A stretch of DNA of 46,711 nt from an uncultured Alphaproteobacteria bacterium (GCA_938048755.1 CALIUG010000231.1:1-46711); one strand, 5' to 3'. Positions 27,202 to 36,707 are shown, counted from the stretch's first letter. Notes: generated by a model from the sequence alone, not told the origin. Program-made: numbers and translations.

Positions 27202-29438
27202 GGCAGAGGGTCATCCTTCTCGAAGGTCTTCAGCACATTGACGGTCAGGCGGCTGACATTGTTGTCATAACCGTTGTGCCCCAGGCTGGCTGCCCAGCTG
27301 ATGGACCCAGTGGCAAAGACACCCGCACCCGATGGCAGGGTGTAGTAGATCATGTCAGCGCGCACGCGCGGGTTGGCGTCGCCTGTCACGGCGGCGTGGT
27401 TGAAGACGATCTCGTCAGGACTTTGCATGTAGTAGGCCGAATGGCCTTCCGAGCGCGCCAGCACGATGGTGTCGGGCGGTGATCCCAGGCTTTCATCGAC
27501 CCCGTCGAGCTCGATGCCAGCTGCGCCGTTCCCCAGGACACCGAAGTCGCCGATGATCTCTTCTTCGATCCCGTCAAAGACCCATGCCGCGCGCGGGTTG
27601 TCCTCCACACCAGGCTCCTTCACGAACCAGCCACAGCGGTCAAAGCCCGTGGCAAAGGTGCCGATGCCAACCAGGGATTGCGGTGGCCGTCCGATGCGTT
27701 TCCACAAGCCGCCCAGTTCGCCGTTGAAACTCTGGTAATACTCGCCGGGCAGGGAAGCCCAGAACCGTGCACCGGATTCCGCGCGCCGGATTTCGATCGC
27801 GGTTCCCGGGTGTTCGGGATGATAGGCAATGCGCCAGTAGAACCCGTTGCCGCCCAGATACATCATGCGTCCGCCGCCATCGAAATAGGCGGTGAGCGCA
27901 TCCCACATCTCGCTCGTCCAGTATTCGGGATGCGCACCGGTCACGATGACGTTGTAGTCGGCCAGCGCCGAGACACCCTCATAGTGAATCTCCTCATCGG
28001 TCACGACATCGAAATCAAAGCCCTGCGCCTCCATCCAATCGGTCACATGGGTGTCGGCGTTGAAGCTCCAGATGATCGATTTGACGTTGAAGTTGAGCAC
28101 GATGGGCCGCAGGCGCGAGCTGTAGATGGAACCTGACCCGTCGCGGTGCGTGTCATAGGTCGACAGCCCCAGGTCGCACCGTTCGTTGAGGAACAGTTCG
28201 TCCCCGGTATAGGCAACGATGCGCCCGCGTTTGACCTCGGCCTTTTCCTCATCAACTTGCCAGTGGTTGTTGGCATAGGCCATGTAGGTCGCGGTCGATC
28301 CCAGAAACGCGATTTTTGCCTTCTTTGCGCCGGGGGCAGGGCGCACATAAAACGGGATGTAACATTCATCCTCCCCGGCCCGACAGCGCGCGGCGTAAAT
28401 GCCGCTTTTGAGGCCTTCGGGCACGGTCATGGTCACGGTGGTTTCCCAGCCCGCGTCATAGAGATCGTCGTCGTGGAAATGCACGGCGCCGTAGTGCTCG
28501 GGCTTCACGGTCCAGTCGTGACAGGAACTGTCCCAGTGATAGCCGGTCACCGCGCGCGTGGGCAGGTTGACCAGGCGGCCATGCAGGTTGTTGCCGGACA
28601 CGTCCGGGAAGGTGCTGGTGGGGATATCCCGGCTGAAATCCCAGGCGCCGACGATCCATTCCGCGCCTACCGGTTTCACTCGGGCCATCTTCGACATCTC
28701 GTGGCAGATCACGACCTTGGACGCCAGGCGCGGTGAATCGATGCGCCCGTTGAAGAGCCCCGCCATGCGTGGTCGCCCATCCTCGTGCCAACCGACCTGC
28801 CAGCCTGCGATGTGGAGGTCGTGTTCTGCCGCGAAGCAAATCCCCTTGGGAGCCTCGCCATAGACATGGGCATAACTGTCGGCGCCGACATATCGCTCGT
28901 CTGGCTCCTGCCACAACTCAACCTCGCCGGTTGCGGCATCATAACTCGCCGAAACGAACGCCCATTTCCACGGCAGCATCGGAACCCCGGTCGAGACCGT
29001 CACCAGGTCTTCGCCGTTGCCGACCATCAGCGCCAGTGCGCCATCACCATCCAGAATGACGGCAAAGCCCGGCTTCTTCGGTCCGGAACCCCGGCTGATC
29101 AGCGCCTGCCTGCCATCCCCGGGCAGCGTGGGCATGACATAGGCCTGGAACGTGAAGCTCGATAGCCGGTCCAGCGCGGGTGCCCTGGGCACCACCGCAT
29201 AGGATCCCGCATCAATCCGCTGGAACCGCCCGGCATGACTGCCGTCGGCATCGGTCTCGATCTCGACTTCCCTGTAGGGCGCGCCCGCTGGAGTCTCGAC
29301 ACCGCACACCACACGCACGGCCTTGAAGTCGAAGGTCTCGTGCTCCTCCAGGCTGATCTTGAAACCGATCTGGTCGCCGGGCTGCACACTGATCCTGTCC
29401 GCGTATCCCAGCACCCGGCGTTTGTAATCAAAGGTCAT
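27198..29438 (-). CDS. N,N-dimethylformamidase large-subunit-like protein (paralogue C)
   Basis: The protein is 746 aa from ATG 29438; a TTG two codons earlier is closer to the GAGG site and could also be used. Signature blocks are RRVLGYADRISVQPGD, the LamG-like part (FTFQAYVMPTLP, WKWAFVSASYDA, GLFNGRIDSPRL), and the C-terminal domain NADTHVTDWMEA, TGAHPEYWTSEMWD, YLGGNGFYWRIAYHP, NGELGGLWKR. It is the first of the three large-subunit-like genes in transcription order and the closest to the small-subunit-like sequence, 226 bp upstream. That spacing makes it the best partner candidate. Confidence 0.8.
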   Translation of the reverse strand: MTFDYKRRVLGYADRISVQPGDQIGFKISLEEHETFDFKAVRVVCGVETPAGAPYREVEIETDADGSHAGRFQRIDAGSYAVVPRAPALDRLSSFTFQAYVMPTLPGDGRQALISRGSGPKKPGFAVILDGDGALALMVGNGEDLVTVSTGVPMLPWKWAFVSASYDAATGEVELWQEPDERYVGADSYAHVYGEAPKGICFAAEHDLHIAGWQVGWHEDGRPRMAGLFNGRIDSPRLASKVVICHEMSKMARVKPVGAEWIVGAWDFSRDIPTSTFPDVSGNNLHGRLVNLPTRAVTGYHWDSSCHDWTVKPEHYGAVHFHDDDLYDAGWETTVTMTVPEGLKSGIYAARCRAGEDECYIPFYVRPAPGAKKAKIAFLGSTATYMAYANNHWQVDEEKAEVKRGRIVAYTGDELFLNERCDLGLSTYDTHRDGSGSIYSSRLRPIVLNFNVKSIIWSFNADTHVTDWMEAQGFDFDVVTDEEIHYEGVSALADYNVIVTGAHPEYWTSEMWDALTAYFDGGGRMMYLGGNGFYWRIAYHPEHPGTAIEIRRAESGARFWASLPGEYYQSFNGELGGLWKRIGRPPQSLVGIGTFATGFDRCGWFVKEPGVEDNPRAAWVFDGIEEEIIGDFGVLGNGAAGIELDGVDESLGSPPDTIVLARSEGHSAYYMQSPDEIVFNHAAVTGDANPRVRADMIYYTLPSGAGVFATGSISWAASLGHNGYDNNVSRLTVNVLKTFEKDDPLP

Positions 29439-29603
29439 CGCCAACCATCCTCAACATCCGTCATGGCCTCACGCGATGGGGCCATCCATGCCGTTAACTC
29501 CTGCAGACGTGTTGTCGGTTGTGATGCGCGCGAACTCATGGCGTCGATGTACTTCCGGCTTGTGATGGACGGGCGGTATCGGACTGCACGGCCTCAGGCA
29601 TGG

Positions 29604-29626
29604 ATGGCCCGGTCAAGCCGGGCCAT
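29604..29626. repeat. Palindromic REP-like hairpin
   Basis: ATGGCCCGG-TCAAG-CCGGGCCAT is a perfect 9-bp stem with a 5-base loop in the 225-bp gap between the small-subunit-like gene and paralogue C. Near-identical 'GGCCCGGTCAAGCCGGGCC' palindromes are common dispersed intergenic repeats in alphaproteobacteria. It may also weaken read-through. Only one copy is seen in this window; the rest of the gap shows nothing clear. Confidence 0.55.
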
Positions 29627-29663
29627 GACGGGGAGGGGAGGTGCTTGACGCCTCCCACAATGC

Positions 29664-29966
29664 TCACCCGTCCAGTTCGACACCCGTGTGTTTCTTCCAG
29701 CGCAGCTTGAAGATATGCCACTCGGCCTCGCCAAGGTCATCGAACTTGACGTCCTCGTGCAGGGTCACCGGAATGCCGCGTTTGCCGGGTAGCTGAGCCA
29801 GGCACCATTCCTTGTGCGGCACGGTGTTCACCAGCACATATTTGCCCTCGACCGGCTCCCAGCGCATCACGTTCAGAACCTTCTGAAGCTCGGCGCTGTG
29901 CGGCCCGAATGGATTGGCCTTGAACTCGTCGGCCAGTTCGGTCTTTGCCGGATCAATTTTGTACAT
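29664..29966 (-). CDS. N,N-dimethylformamidase small-subunit-like protein (internal start)
   Basis: An ATG at 29966 with GAGGAA six bases upstream would give a 100-aa protein. The segment FKANPFGPHSAELQKVLNVM, then EGKYVLVNT, HKEWCLAQLPGKRGIPV and the acidic/aromatic end recall, from memory, the small alpha subunit of dimethylformamidase, which pairs with the large subunit. That subunit is somewhat longer (about 130 aa). It lies directly upstream of three large-subunit-like genes, in the expected small-then-large order. The same frame stays open upstream into a membrane-protein reading frame, so it may be translated from its own start, as a fusion, or both. The start call rests on the ribosome-binding site. 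Confidence 0.65.
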   Translation of the reverse strand: MYKIDPAKTELADEFKANPFGPHSAELQKVLNVMRWEPVEGKYVLVNTVPHKEWCLAQLPGKRGIPVTLHEDVKFDDLGEAEWHIFKLRWKKHTGVELDG

Positions 29967-30677
29967 GTCCAATTCCTCAATGTGCGATGCGAGACGTGCC
30001 ATTTGTGGGGAGATTAGAGCGCTCTCGGCCGAGGCATTCAAGGCTTCAGACCGTTTGTGATGCCATATTGTCTCGAATCGTTCGGAGTGTTGGTTGTTGA
30101 TGCTTAGGTACGTTGCTGACGGGGTAGGACAGAGCCTTGCGATACCCGTCATCAGTTCCATTGCGGTCGTATCTGCTGTACCGAGGTCGACTAGGAATCC
30201 GGTTTCTATCTTCTGCGCTTTGGGTGAAACATAGAACCATCGCGGACGACCCGGATCCCAATGCTCGGATTGAGCGCGCGTATAGATGACCAGTGTTTCA
30301 ACGGACGCCCACGGGATGCTCTCAGATCCAAAAAAGGTATTGAAGCGCTCCACACCTTGATCATCTATGCGCAAACGCGGCCTCAATGTAATCAGATTTC
30401 GGAGCTTGAGCACGCAAAACAGCGAAAAAAGGATCGCCGCAGGTAAGGAAAAAACCAGCATTGCGACACCAAAGCTGATGTTTCCAGACAAGTCGGCATA
30501 GGCCGCAGCAATCCAGAATGGCGTAGCAAGTGCTGCCGGGGCTATCGATGCAAGTAGCGTTCGACCGCTGGTCTCACGAATCTCCAGCGCTTCATCGGAC
30601 TTGTCGTCAAGCATGCTCAAGGTTGAGAAGTCTCCGGTTGCGTGCAGACCTCTATGGGCGCGAACGGATGCGATCAC
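29664..30677 (-). CDS. Two-TM membrane protein with PH-like domain, in frame with the small-subunit-like end
   Basis: A continuous 337-codon frame runs from GTG 30677 (or ATG 30614, neither with a good site) to the stop at 29664. Residues ~40-95 form two hydrophobic helices (LLASIAPAALATPFWIAAA, GVAMLVFSLPAAILFSLFCV). A beta-rich segment follows (LRIDDQGVERFNTFFG, IPWASVETLVIYTR), of the layout seen in STM3941-type PH-like proteins. The last 100 residues are the dimethylformamidase small-subunit-like sequence. Base composition falls to about 50% GC over roughly 29990-30700, unlike the surroundings. The simplest view is an inserted membrane-protein gene that lost its stop and now reads into the older small-subunit gene. 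Function unknown. Confidence 0.55.
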   Translation of the reverse strand: MIASVRAHRGLHATGDFSTLSMLDDKSDEALEIRETSGRTLLASIAPAALATPFWIAAAYADLSGNISFGVAMLVFSLPAAILFSLFCVLKLRNLITLRPRLRIDDQGVERFNTFFGSESIPWASVETLVIYTRAQSEHWDPGRPRWFYVSPKAQKIETGFLVDLGTADTTAMELMTGIARLCPTPSATYLSINNQHSERFETIWHHKRSEALNASAESALISPQMARLASHIEELDMYKIDPAKTELADEFKANPFGPHSAELQKVLNVMRWEPVEGKYVLVNTVPHKEWCLAQLPGKRGIPVTLHEDVKFDDLGEAEWHIFKLRWKKHTGVELDG

Positions 30678-30753
30678 AGTCTCAACGCCGTCAGGATCGG
30701 CATCAAGACCTTAAACCCTGACGTCACAAATGTTGGGGCCTGCTTTGCTGGCC

Positions 30754-31287
30754 TCAGTCCCCTTTCCTCGACGCAGCGAGAAATTCGTTCAGGCGAACTG
30801 CCAATGCATCCTGACCCGCATCAATCGCTATCGAAGGTATGGCTATGGGGTGTTGGCTGAGTGAGCCATTGAGGCGAAGCATGAGCGATTGCATTGGGCC
30901 CAGGCGTTGCAGGATCTTGTTCAGATCCTTTGGTTTGATGCCGATATAGCTGCCTCCCATCCGGCCGGGTGTCTGGACGACTTCGATGGTCTCGATTTCG
31001 TGCCAGGCGATGAAACCAACTGGAAAAGCCGTCGTTCGAATGGTCAGCCCTTTCTGATCAACGACAAGTGGGGTGGGATTCAGGATGAGACGGAACAGGA
31101 AAAATGGAATCGCCAAACCAAAGAACGCGATGCAGCCATAACCGCCAATCAGCGCTCGCGTTTGACGCCCCGCCTCCCAGTCTGACGTAACCAGCCAAAC
31201 CCCACAGAGAACAAATGCTGCAGATGCAATCAAGCCAAACCAATGCTTCGACTTGGATGTCGAATAGACCAGCGGTTCGTCGATCAT
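30754..31287 (-). CDS. STM3941-like two-TM/PH-like membrane protein
   Basis: The protein is 177 aa from ATG 31287 with GGGAG six bases upstream. Two hydrophobic helices (WFGLIASAAFVLCGVWLVTS and GCIAFFGLAIPFFLFRLIL) are followed by a PH-like beta domain (TPLVVDQKGLTIRTTAFPVG, FIAWHEIETIEVV) and a C-terminal helix (DALAVRLNEFLAAS). This matches the STM3941 family of small bacterial membrane proteins with no known function. It has the same architecture as the neighbour downstream (76 bp away), and both lie in the same lower-GC patch, which suggests they arrived together. Confidence 0.7.
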   Translation of the reverse strand: MIDEPLVYSTSKSKHWFGLIASAAFVLCGVWLVTSDWEAGRQTRALIGGYGCIAFFGLAIPFFLFRLILNPTPLVVDQKGLTIRTTAFPVGFIAWHEIETIEVVQTPGRMGGSYIGIKPKDLNKILQRLGPMQSLMLRLNGSLSQHPIAIPSIAIDAGQDALAVRLNEFLAASRKGD

Positions 31288-31301
31288 GGATGCTCCCAAA
31301 G

Positions 31302-31332
31302 AAAAAGGGGCCGCAGTCTGCACTGCGGCCCC
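31302..31332 (-). terminator. Intrinsic terminator of groES-groEL
   Basis: GGGGCCGCAGT-CTGC-ACTGCGGCCCC is a perfect 11-bp stem. On the minus strand it is followed by TTTTTCTTT, so it ends the groES-groEL transcript 26 bp after the groEL stop. Confidence 0.93.
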
Positions 31333-31357
31333 CATTCTAACGCTCTGATCGCTTGGA

Positions 31358-33001
<1,644 letters not shown>

Positions 33002-33012
33002 TTACGTGGTGG

Positions 33013-33300
33013 TCAGCCGATGATGCCCATGATGTCGGATTCCTTCATGATCAGAAGGTCCTTGCCATCAAGCTTCACCTCGGTGCCCGACCACTTGCCG
33101 AAGAGGACGCGGTCGCCCTTCTTCACATCAAGCGGCTGAACCTTGCCGTGTTCGTCCCGCGCACCGGGGCCAACGGCGACAATCTTGCCTTCCATCGGCT
33201 TTTCCTTGGCGGAATCGGGAATGATGATGCCGCCTGCGGTTTTTTCTTCACCGTCTGTGCGGCTGACGACGACGCGGTCGTGCAGCGGTCGGAATGCCAT
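33013..33300 (-). CDS. groES: Co-chaperonin GroES (Hsp10)
   Basis: The protein is 95 aa from ATG 33300. It is the heptameric lid for GroEL. Motifs: [12 protein letters not shown] at the start, the mobile loop around [14 protein letters not shown], and [35 protein letters not shown]. It is the first gene of the operon, with groEL 29 bp downstream and a CIRCE operator upstream. Confidence 0.98.
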   Translation of the reverse strand: MAFRPLHDRVVVSRTDGEEKTAGGIIIPDSAKEKPMEGKIVAVGPGARDEHGKVQPLDVKKGDRVLFGKWSGTEVKLDGKDLLIMKESDIMGIIG

Positions 33301-33345
33301 GCTTCAACCTCCTGATTGAGCGGTTTGGTCTCGAATTCGAACGAA

Positions 33346-33372
33346 TTGGCACTCACGCGTGGCGAGTGCTAA
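33346..33372. promoter_or_regulatory. CIRCE element (HrcA operator)
   Basis: TTGGCACTC-N9-GAGTGCTAA matches the CIRCE consensus TTAGCACTC-N9-GAGTGCTAA with one mismatch. It lies 45 bp upstream of the groES start, so the operon should be repressed by HrcA and released on heat stress. Confidence 0.95.
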
Positions 33373-33377
33373 CAGCG

Positions 33378-33404
33378 ATGTAAGCGAATCCGCACGGGGA
33401 TCAA
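33378..33404 (-). promoter_or_regulatory. Possible groES promoter
   Basis: On the minus strand TTGATC (33404-33399) and TTACAT (33383-33378) are spaced 15 bp apart, just upstream of CIRCE. Spacing is short for sigma-70, but the position is right for a promoter whose start region is covered by the operator. Confidence 0.4.
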
Positions 33405-33472
33405 GGCCAAACCGACTCTTTTTTTGCGGTTTTCCGCCCTCCTGCCCGTGTTCGCAGGGCACATTCGGGCAA

Positions 33473-34735
33473 TCAACTGCTGCTTTTGGCGTTGCCGGGC
33501 CGCCGCGTCACCTTGCGGCTGCGCTGGTTCAGCTGCTCCTCGATGGCGCTCAGGGGAACACCGGCACGGGCGGCGGCGGTTAGCGCGAAATAGATGACAT
33601 CGGCTGCCTCGTGGGCAACGTCCCCGGCTTCCCTGGCTTCGCCCAGTTCACCGGCCTCCTCGATCAGCTTGGCTTCCAGCAAACCGGGCTCGCTGAACAG
33701 GCGCTGTGTATAGGAGCCCTCAGGCGCATGGTCGCGACGTTCGGCAATCAGGCGGGCGAGGGCCGGCAGCCCTTCATCGGCACCCCAGCAGGTCCAGGTA
33801 TCGAGATGGCAGAACCCGGTTCCGGCCTGCCTGACCGTGAAACGCAGGGCATCGCGGTCGCAATCGAGATCAATCTTCAGCAGGTCCTGCGTCGCGCCCG
33901 AGGTTTCACCCTTCACCCACAAGCCCCGCTTGCGCGAATGGTAGGCCCCGACCTGGCGATCCACAGCTACGCGTAGACTTTCGGCATCGGAATAGACCAG
34001 GCCCAGGGCGCGACCGTGTTCGTCACATACCACGGTGGGCCAGAGACCGTCCGGCCGGTCGCTCTTCAGCGGTGCAGCGATCGCGTCGCCCAGATCAAGG
34101 TGGCCGGTGTAAAGCGCCATGCCAACCTGCGCATCGGCGCCGGCCTGATCGGCCATGGCAATGTCTTCAGCCGTCGTGAAGCCGCCTGCCACGGTAAGTT
34201 TGGCATCGCCCGCGGCCTGCGCCAGACGCCGTGTGGCTTCCATGTCCGTGCCCTGCATGCGCCCTTCACGTTCCACGAAGGTGACCAGGAAACCGCCGAC
34301 AAGGTCGCGCAACTCGGCCATGCGGTCTTCCACGGATGCGCCGGTCTTGGTCGTCCAGCCGTGGGTGACCACTTCGCCTTCCACAGCATCCAGGGCTGCG
34401 ATCACGCTGTCGCGCGGCAATTGGGAGAGGATTTCCGGCCTGGCTGCCGTACCCAGAATGATCTTGTCGGCGCCAGCGTCGAGCCAGCGTATGGCGGTCT
34501 CGACATCACGGATTCCACCGCCCACGCGGCAGGGTGCCAGCTTCACCAGATCTTCGATCAAAGCGCGGTTGTCGCCCTGGCCCAACGCGGCATCCAGATC
34601 GATCACGGCGATGTCGCCGGCCAGGCGAAACTTCCGGGCAATGGGGCGGGGGTCGCCCGCCTCGATGGCCATTTCCTTGCCGCCCACCAGCTGGACGGCC
34701 TGGCCACCCATCAGGTCGATGGAAGGAATGATCAT
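33473..34735 (-). CDS. HisA-HisI-HisE three-domain fusion (histidine biosynthesis)
   Basis: One 420-aa chain carries three steps of the pathway. Residues 1-228 are HisA, the ProFAR isomerase (IPSIDLMGG with Asp7; VGGGIRDVETA; ALDAVEG with Asp116). About 230-318 is HisI, PR-AMP cyclohydrolase (RKRGLWVKGETSGATQ; metal cysteines Cys292, 309 and 316 in LDCDRDA and GFCHLDTWTCW). About 322-415 is HisE, PR-ATP pyrophosphatase (EAKLIEEAGEL, HEAADVIYFAL). All key residues look intact. HisIE fusions are common, but the joining of HisA in front is rare. The ATG overlaps the MFS stop (ATGA). As last gene, its stop lies 100 bp from the CIRCE site of the next unit. Confidence 0.9.
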   Translation of the reverse strand: MIIPSIDLMGGQAVQLVGGKEMAIEAGDPRPIARKFRLAGDIAVIDLDAALGQGDNRALIEDLVKLAPCRVGGGIRDVETAIRWLDAGADKIILGTAARPEILSQLPRDSVIAALDAVEGEVVTHGWTTKTGASVEDRMAELRDLVGGFLVTFVEREGRMQGTDMEATRRLAQAAGDAKLTVAGGFTTAEDIAMADQAGADAQVGMALYTGHLDLGDAIAAPLKSDRPDGLWPTVVCDEHGRALGLVYSDAESLRVAVDRQVGAYHSRKRGLWVKGETSGATQDLLKIDLDCDRDALRFTVRQAGTGFCHLDTWTCWGADEGLPALARLIAERRDHAPEGSYTQRLFSEPGLLEAKLIEEAGELGEAREAGDVAHEAADVIYFALTAAARAGVPLSAIEEQLNQRSRKVTRRPGNAKSSS

Positions 34736-35931
34736 TCCGCAGCCTCGGTCTTGATGACGGGGAAGGCCAAAGCCGAACCCAGGGCAATCAGGGCGGAAAC
34801 TACGGCAAACACCGAACCCAGCGCAAAAGCATAGGTGAGGTCGAAATCACCGGCCCAACCGCCCAGGAGGGCACCCAATGCCCCGATGCCATCCATCATG
34901 ACAAAAGCCAGGCCAAGTGTGGTGCCCTCACGCTTGCCGGCAAAATCCACGGCCGAGGCCAGCACCACGGAACGCACGCCATAAAATGCCCCGATCATCA
35001 CGATCAGAAACACCACGGCGAGCCAGGCTGCACCGATGAACGGCATGGCAAGACCCAGCGGTGCGGCTGCCAGCAGCGAAACAGCAAAGACCTTGCGCCG
35101 TCCCATGGTGTCGGAGAGGTGCCCCATGACCGGCTGTAGCAGAGCGCCTGCCAGGATCATGGCGGCAAAGGCAATGCCCGCCCAGAACTCGGAAAAGCCC
35201 AGGTCGTTGACGATGTAGAGCGTTGCCATCGCCAGCACAGCCATCACGGCCATGTTGTAGATACCGATCATGGCGACCAGCGACAGACCGCTACGGCTTG
35301 TCCAGTCACGCCACATGTCCTTGAAATCACCCATGGACGCTTTCTGACTGACGGCGACGGTCAGTCGTGCGCGCACGATGAAGAAGTAGATGCCGACAAC
35401 GACTGCAGGAATGATCGCCAGAGCCAGGCCCGTTCGCCAGCCCACGTAAACCAGCAGAACGCCGGTCAGGATTGGCGCAAATACCTCCGCCAGTGTGCCG
35501 CCCATGGCGTGAATGCCCAGAACTCTTGCGCGTTGCCCGGGCATGATCTGGGTCAGGGTGCCGGTCGCAAGCGGATGCCAGGCTGAGGTTCCCATACCCG
35601 CAATCCCCAGCATGGCGGTCAGAGCCCAGAAATTGGGCGCCAGACTGGCCAATCCGTAGCCCACGGCAACCCACAGGAAGGTCGCTGCAAAGATCGGTCC
35701 GCGACGGCTTGTGTGATCGCTCAGGATTCCGGCCGGAACCAGGCTGAAGGTTGCACCGATCGCAGTCAGAGAGATCATCAGCCCCAGATCCGATGGGCTC
35801 ATCTTGAACGAGATGGCGATGGCGGGAGCAAGAATCCAGAACGCACCATGGGGCCAGTCCACCGCCATATGCCCGGCGCAGAAGGCCAGGATCGGCAGGC
35901 GTTTGGCTTGTGTCTGCGTCTGTTCGGTCAT
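34732..35931 (-). CDS. MFS transporter embedded in the his operon
   Basis: The protein is 399 aa with about twelve transmembrane segments. It resembles the smaller drug/metabolite MFS exporters (FsR/YnfM-like layout): HMAVDWPHGAFWILAPAIA, the loop motif AGILSDHTSRRGPIF after TM2, GMGTSAWHPLATGTL and a central loop, then GHLSDTMGRRKVF in the second half. Both ends overlap neighbours by ATGA (hisF upstream, hisA-I-E downstream), so it is made together with the histidine enzymes. It may move histidine, an intermediate or a side product, but no ligand is shown. It could also be an inserted unrelated gene that kept the coupling. Confidence 0.87.
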   Translation of the reverse strand: MTEQTQTQAKRLPILAFCAGHMAVDWPHGAFWILAPAIAISFKMSPSDLGLMISLTAIGATFSLVPAGILSDHTSRRGPIFAATFLWVAVGYGLASLAPNFWALTAMLGIAGMGTSAWHPLATGTLTQIMPGQRARVLGIHAMGGTLAEVFAPILTGVLLVYVGWRTGLALAIIPAVVVGIYFFIVRARLTVAVSQKASMGDFKDMWRDWTSRSGLSLVAMIGIYNMAVMAVLAMATLYIVNDLGFSEFWAGIAFAAMILAGALLQPVMGHLSDTMGRRKVFAVSLLAAAPLGLAMPFIGAAWLAVVFLIVMIGAFYGVRSVVLASAVDFAGKREGTTLGLAFVMMDGIGALGALLGGWAGDFDLTYAFALGSVFAVVSALIALGSALAFPVIKTEAAE

Positions 35932-36707
35932 GGTGTGTCCGTCGTGGGCTCCAGGCGCGTGGGAATACCCGCCGCTGCCATCACACGTTTGATGTCACCT
36001 AGCGTATAGTCACCGTCATGAAAGATCGAGGCGGCAAGGACCGCATCGGCACCAGACTGCAGTGCCTCGATCAGATGCTCCGGTTTGGCAGCGCCGCCCG
36101 AGGCAATCACCGGCACATGCACGGCGCCCGACACCGCACGCAGCAGGTCGGTGTCATAGCCCGAGCGTGTGCCGTCGCGATCCCAACTCGTCAGCAGGAT
36201 CTCGCCCGCACCACGCTCCACGGCTTCGCGTGCCCAGCCGATGGCATCCATGCCGGTGCGGTTCTTGCCCGACAGGGTGACGACCTCCCAGCCTTCACCT
36301 TCAGCCTTGCGCGCGGCATCAATGGCGACAATGGCGCATTGGCTGCCGAAGTGGTCGGCGATTTCGGTCAGCAGTTCCGGGCGCGTCACGGCTGCGGTAT
36401 TGGCCGCCACCTTGTCGGCGCCGGCTTCCAGCAGTGCGCCGGCATCGGCTGCCTTGCGCACGCCGCCACCCACAGTCAGTGGGATACCCAGTTCCTGGCG
36501 CACCGCAGCGACCGTGACCAGCGCATTGCCTCGACCTTCCGGGGTGGCTGAGACATCCAGCATCACTAGTTCGTCGGCGCCCTGATGTTCATAGGACATG
36601 GAAAGTTCCACTGGGTCACCGGCATCCCTCAGGCCCTGGAAGCGCACGCCCTTGACGACGCGACCGTCGTTGACATCCAGGCAGGGAATCACGCGTGCGG
36701 TCAGCAT
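35928..36707 (-). CDS. hisF: Imidazole glycerol phosphate synthase, cyclase subunit HisF
   Basis: The protein is 259 aa. With HisH it converts PRFAR plus glutamine-derived ammonia to imidazole glycerol phosphate and AICAR. It is a TIM barrel with the catalytic Asp in RVIPCLDVNDGRVVKG and the second Asp in LLTSWDRDGTRSGYD, plus GGVRKAADAGALLEAGADKV and VIASGGAAKPEHL. The ATG at 36707 overlaps hisH by 7 bp, and its stop overlaps the transporter start. Confidence 0.97.
   Translation of the reverse strand: MLTARVIPCLDVNDGRVVKGVRFQGLRDAGDPVELSMSYEHQGADELVMLDVSATPEGRGNALVTVAAVRQELGIPLTVGGGVRKAADAGALLEAGADKVAANTAAVTRPELLTEIADHFGSQCAIVAIDAARKAEGEGWEVVTLSGKNRTGMDAIGWAREAVERGAGEILLTSWDRDGTRSGYDTDLLRAVSGAVHVPVIASGGAAKPEHLIEALQSGADAVLAASIFHDGDYTLGDIKRVMAAAGIPTRLEPTTDTP

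Noticed and set aside
33405-33472. Terminator for the his operon
   Set aside because: Short GC repeats exist, but the only homopolymer run is A on the minus strand, the wrong base for a his-operon terminator.
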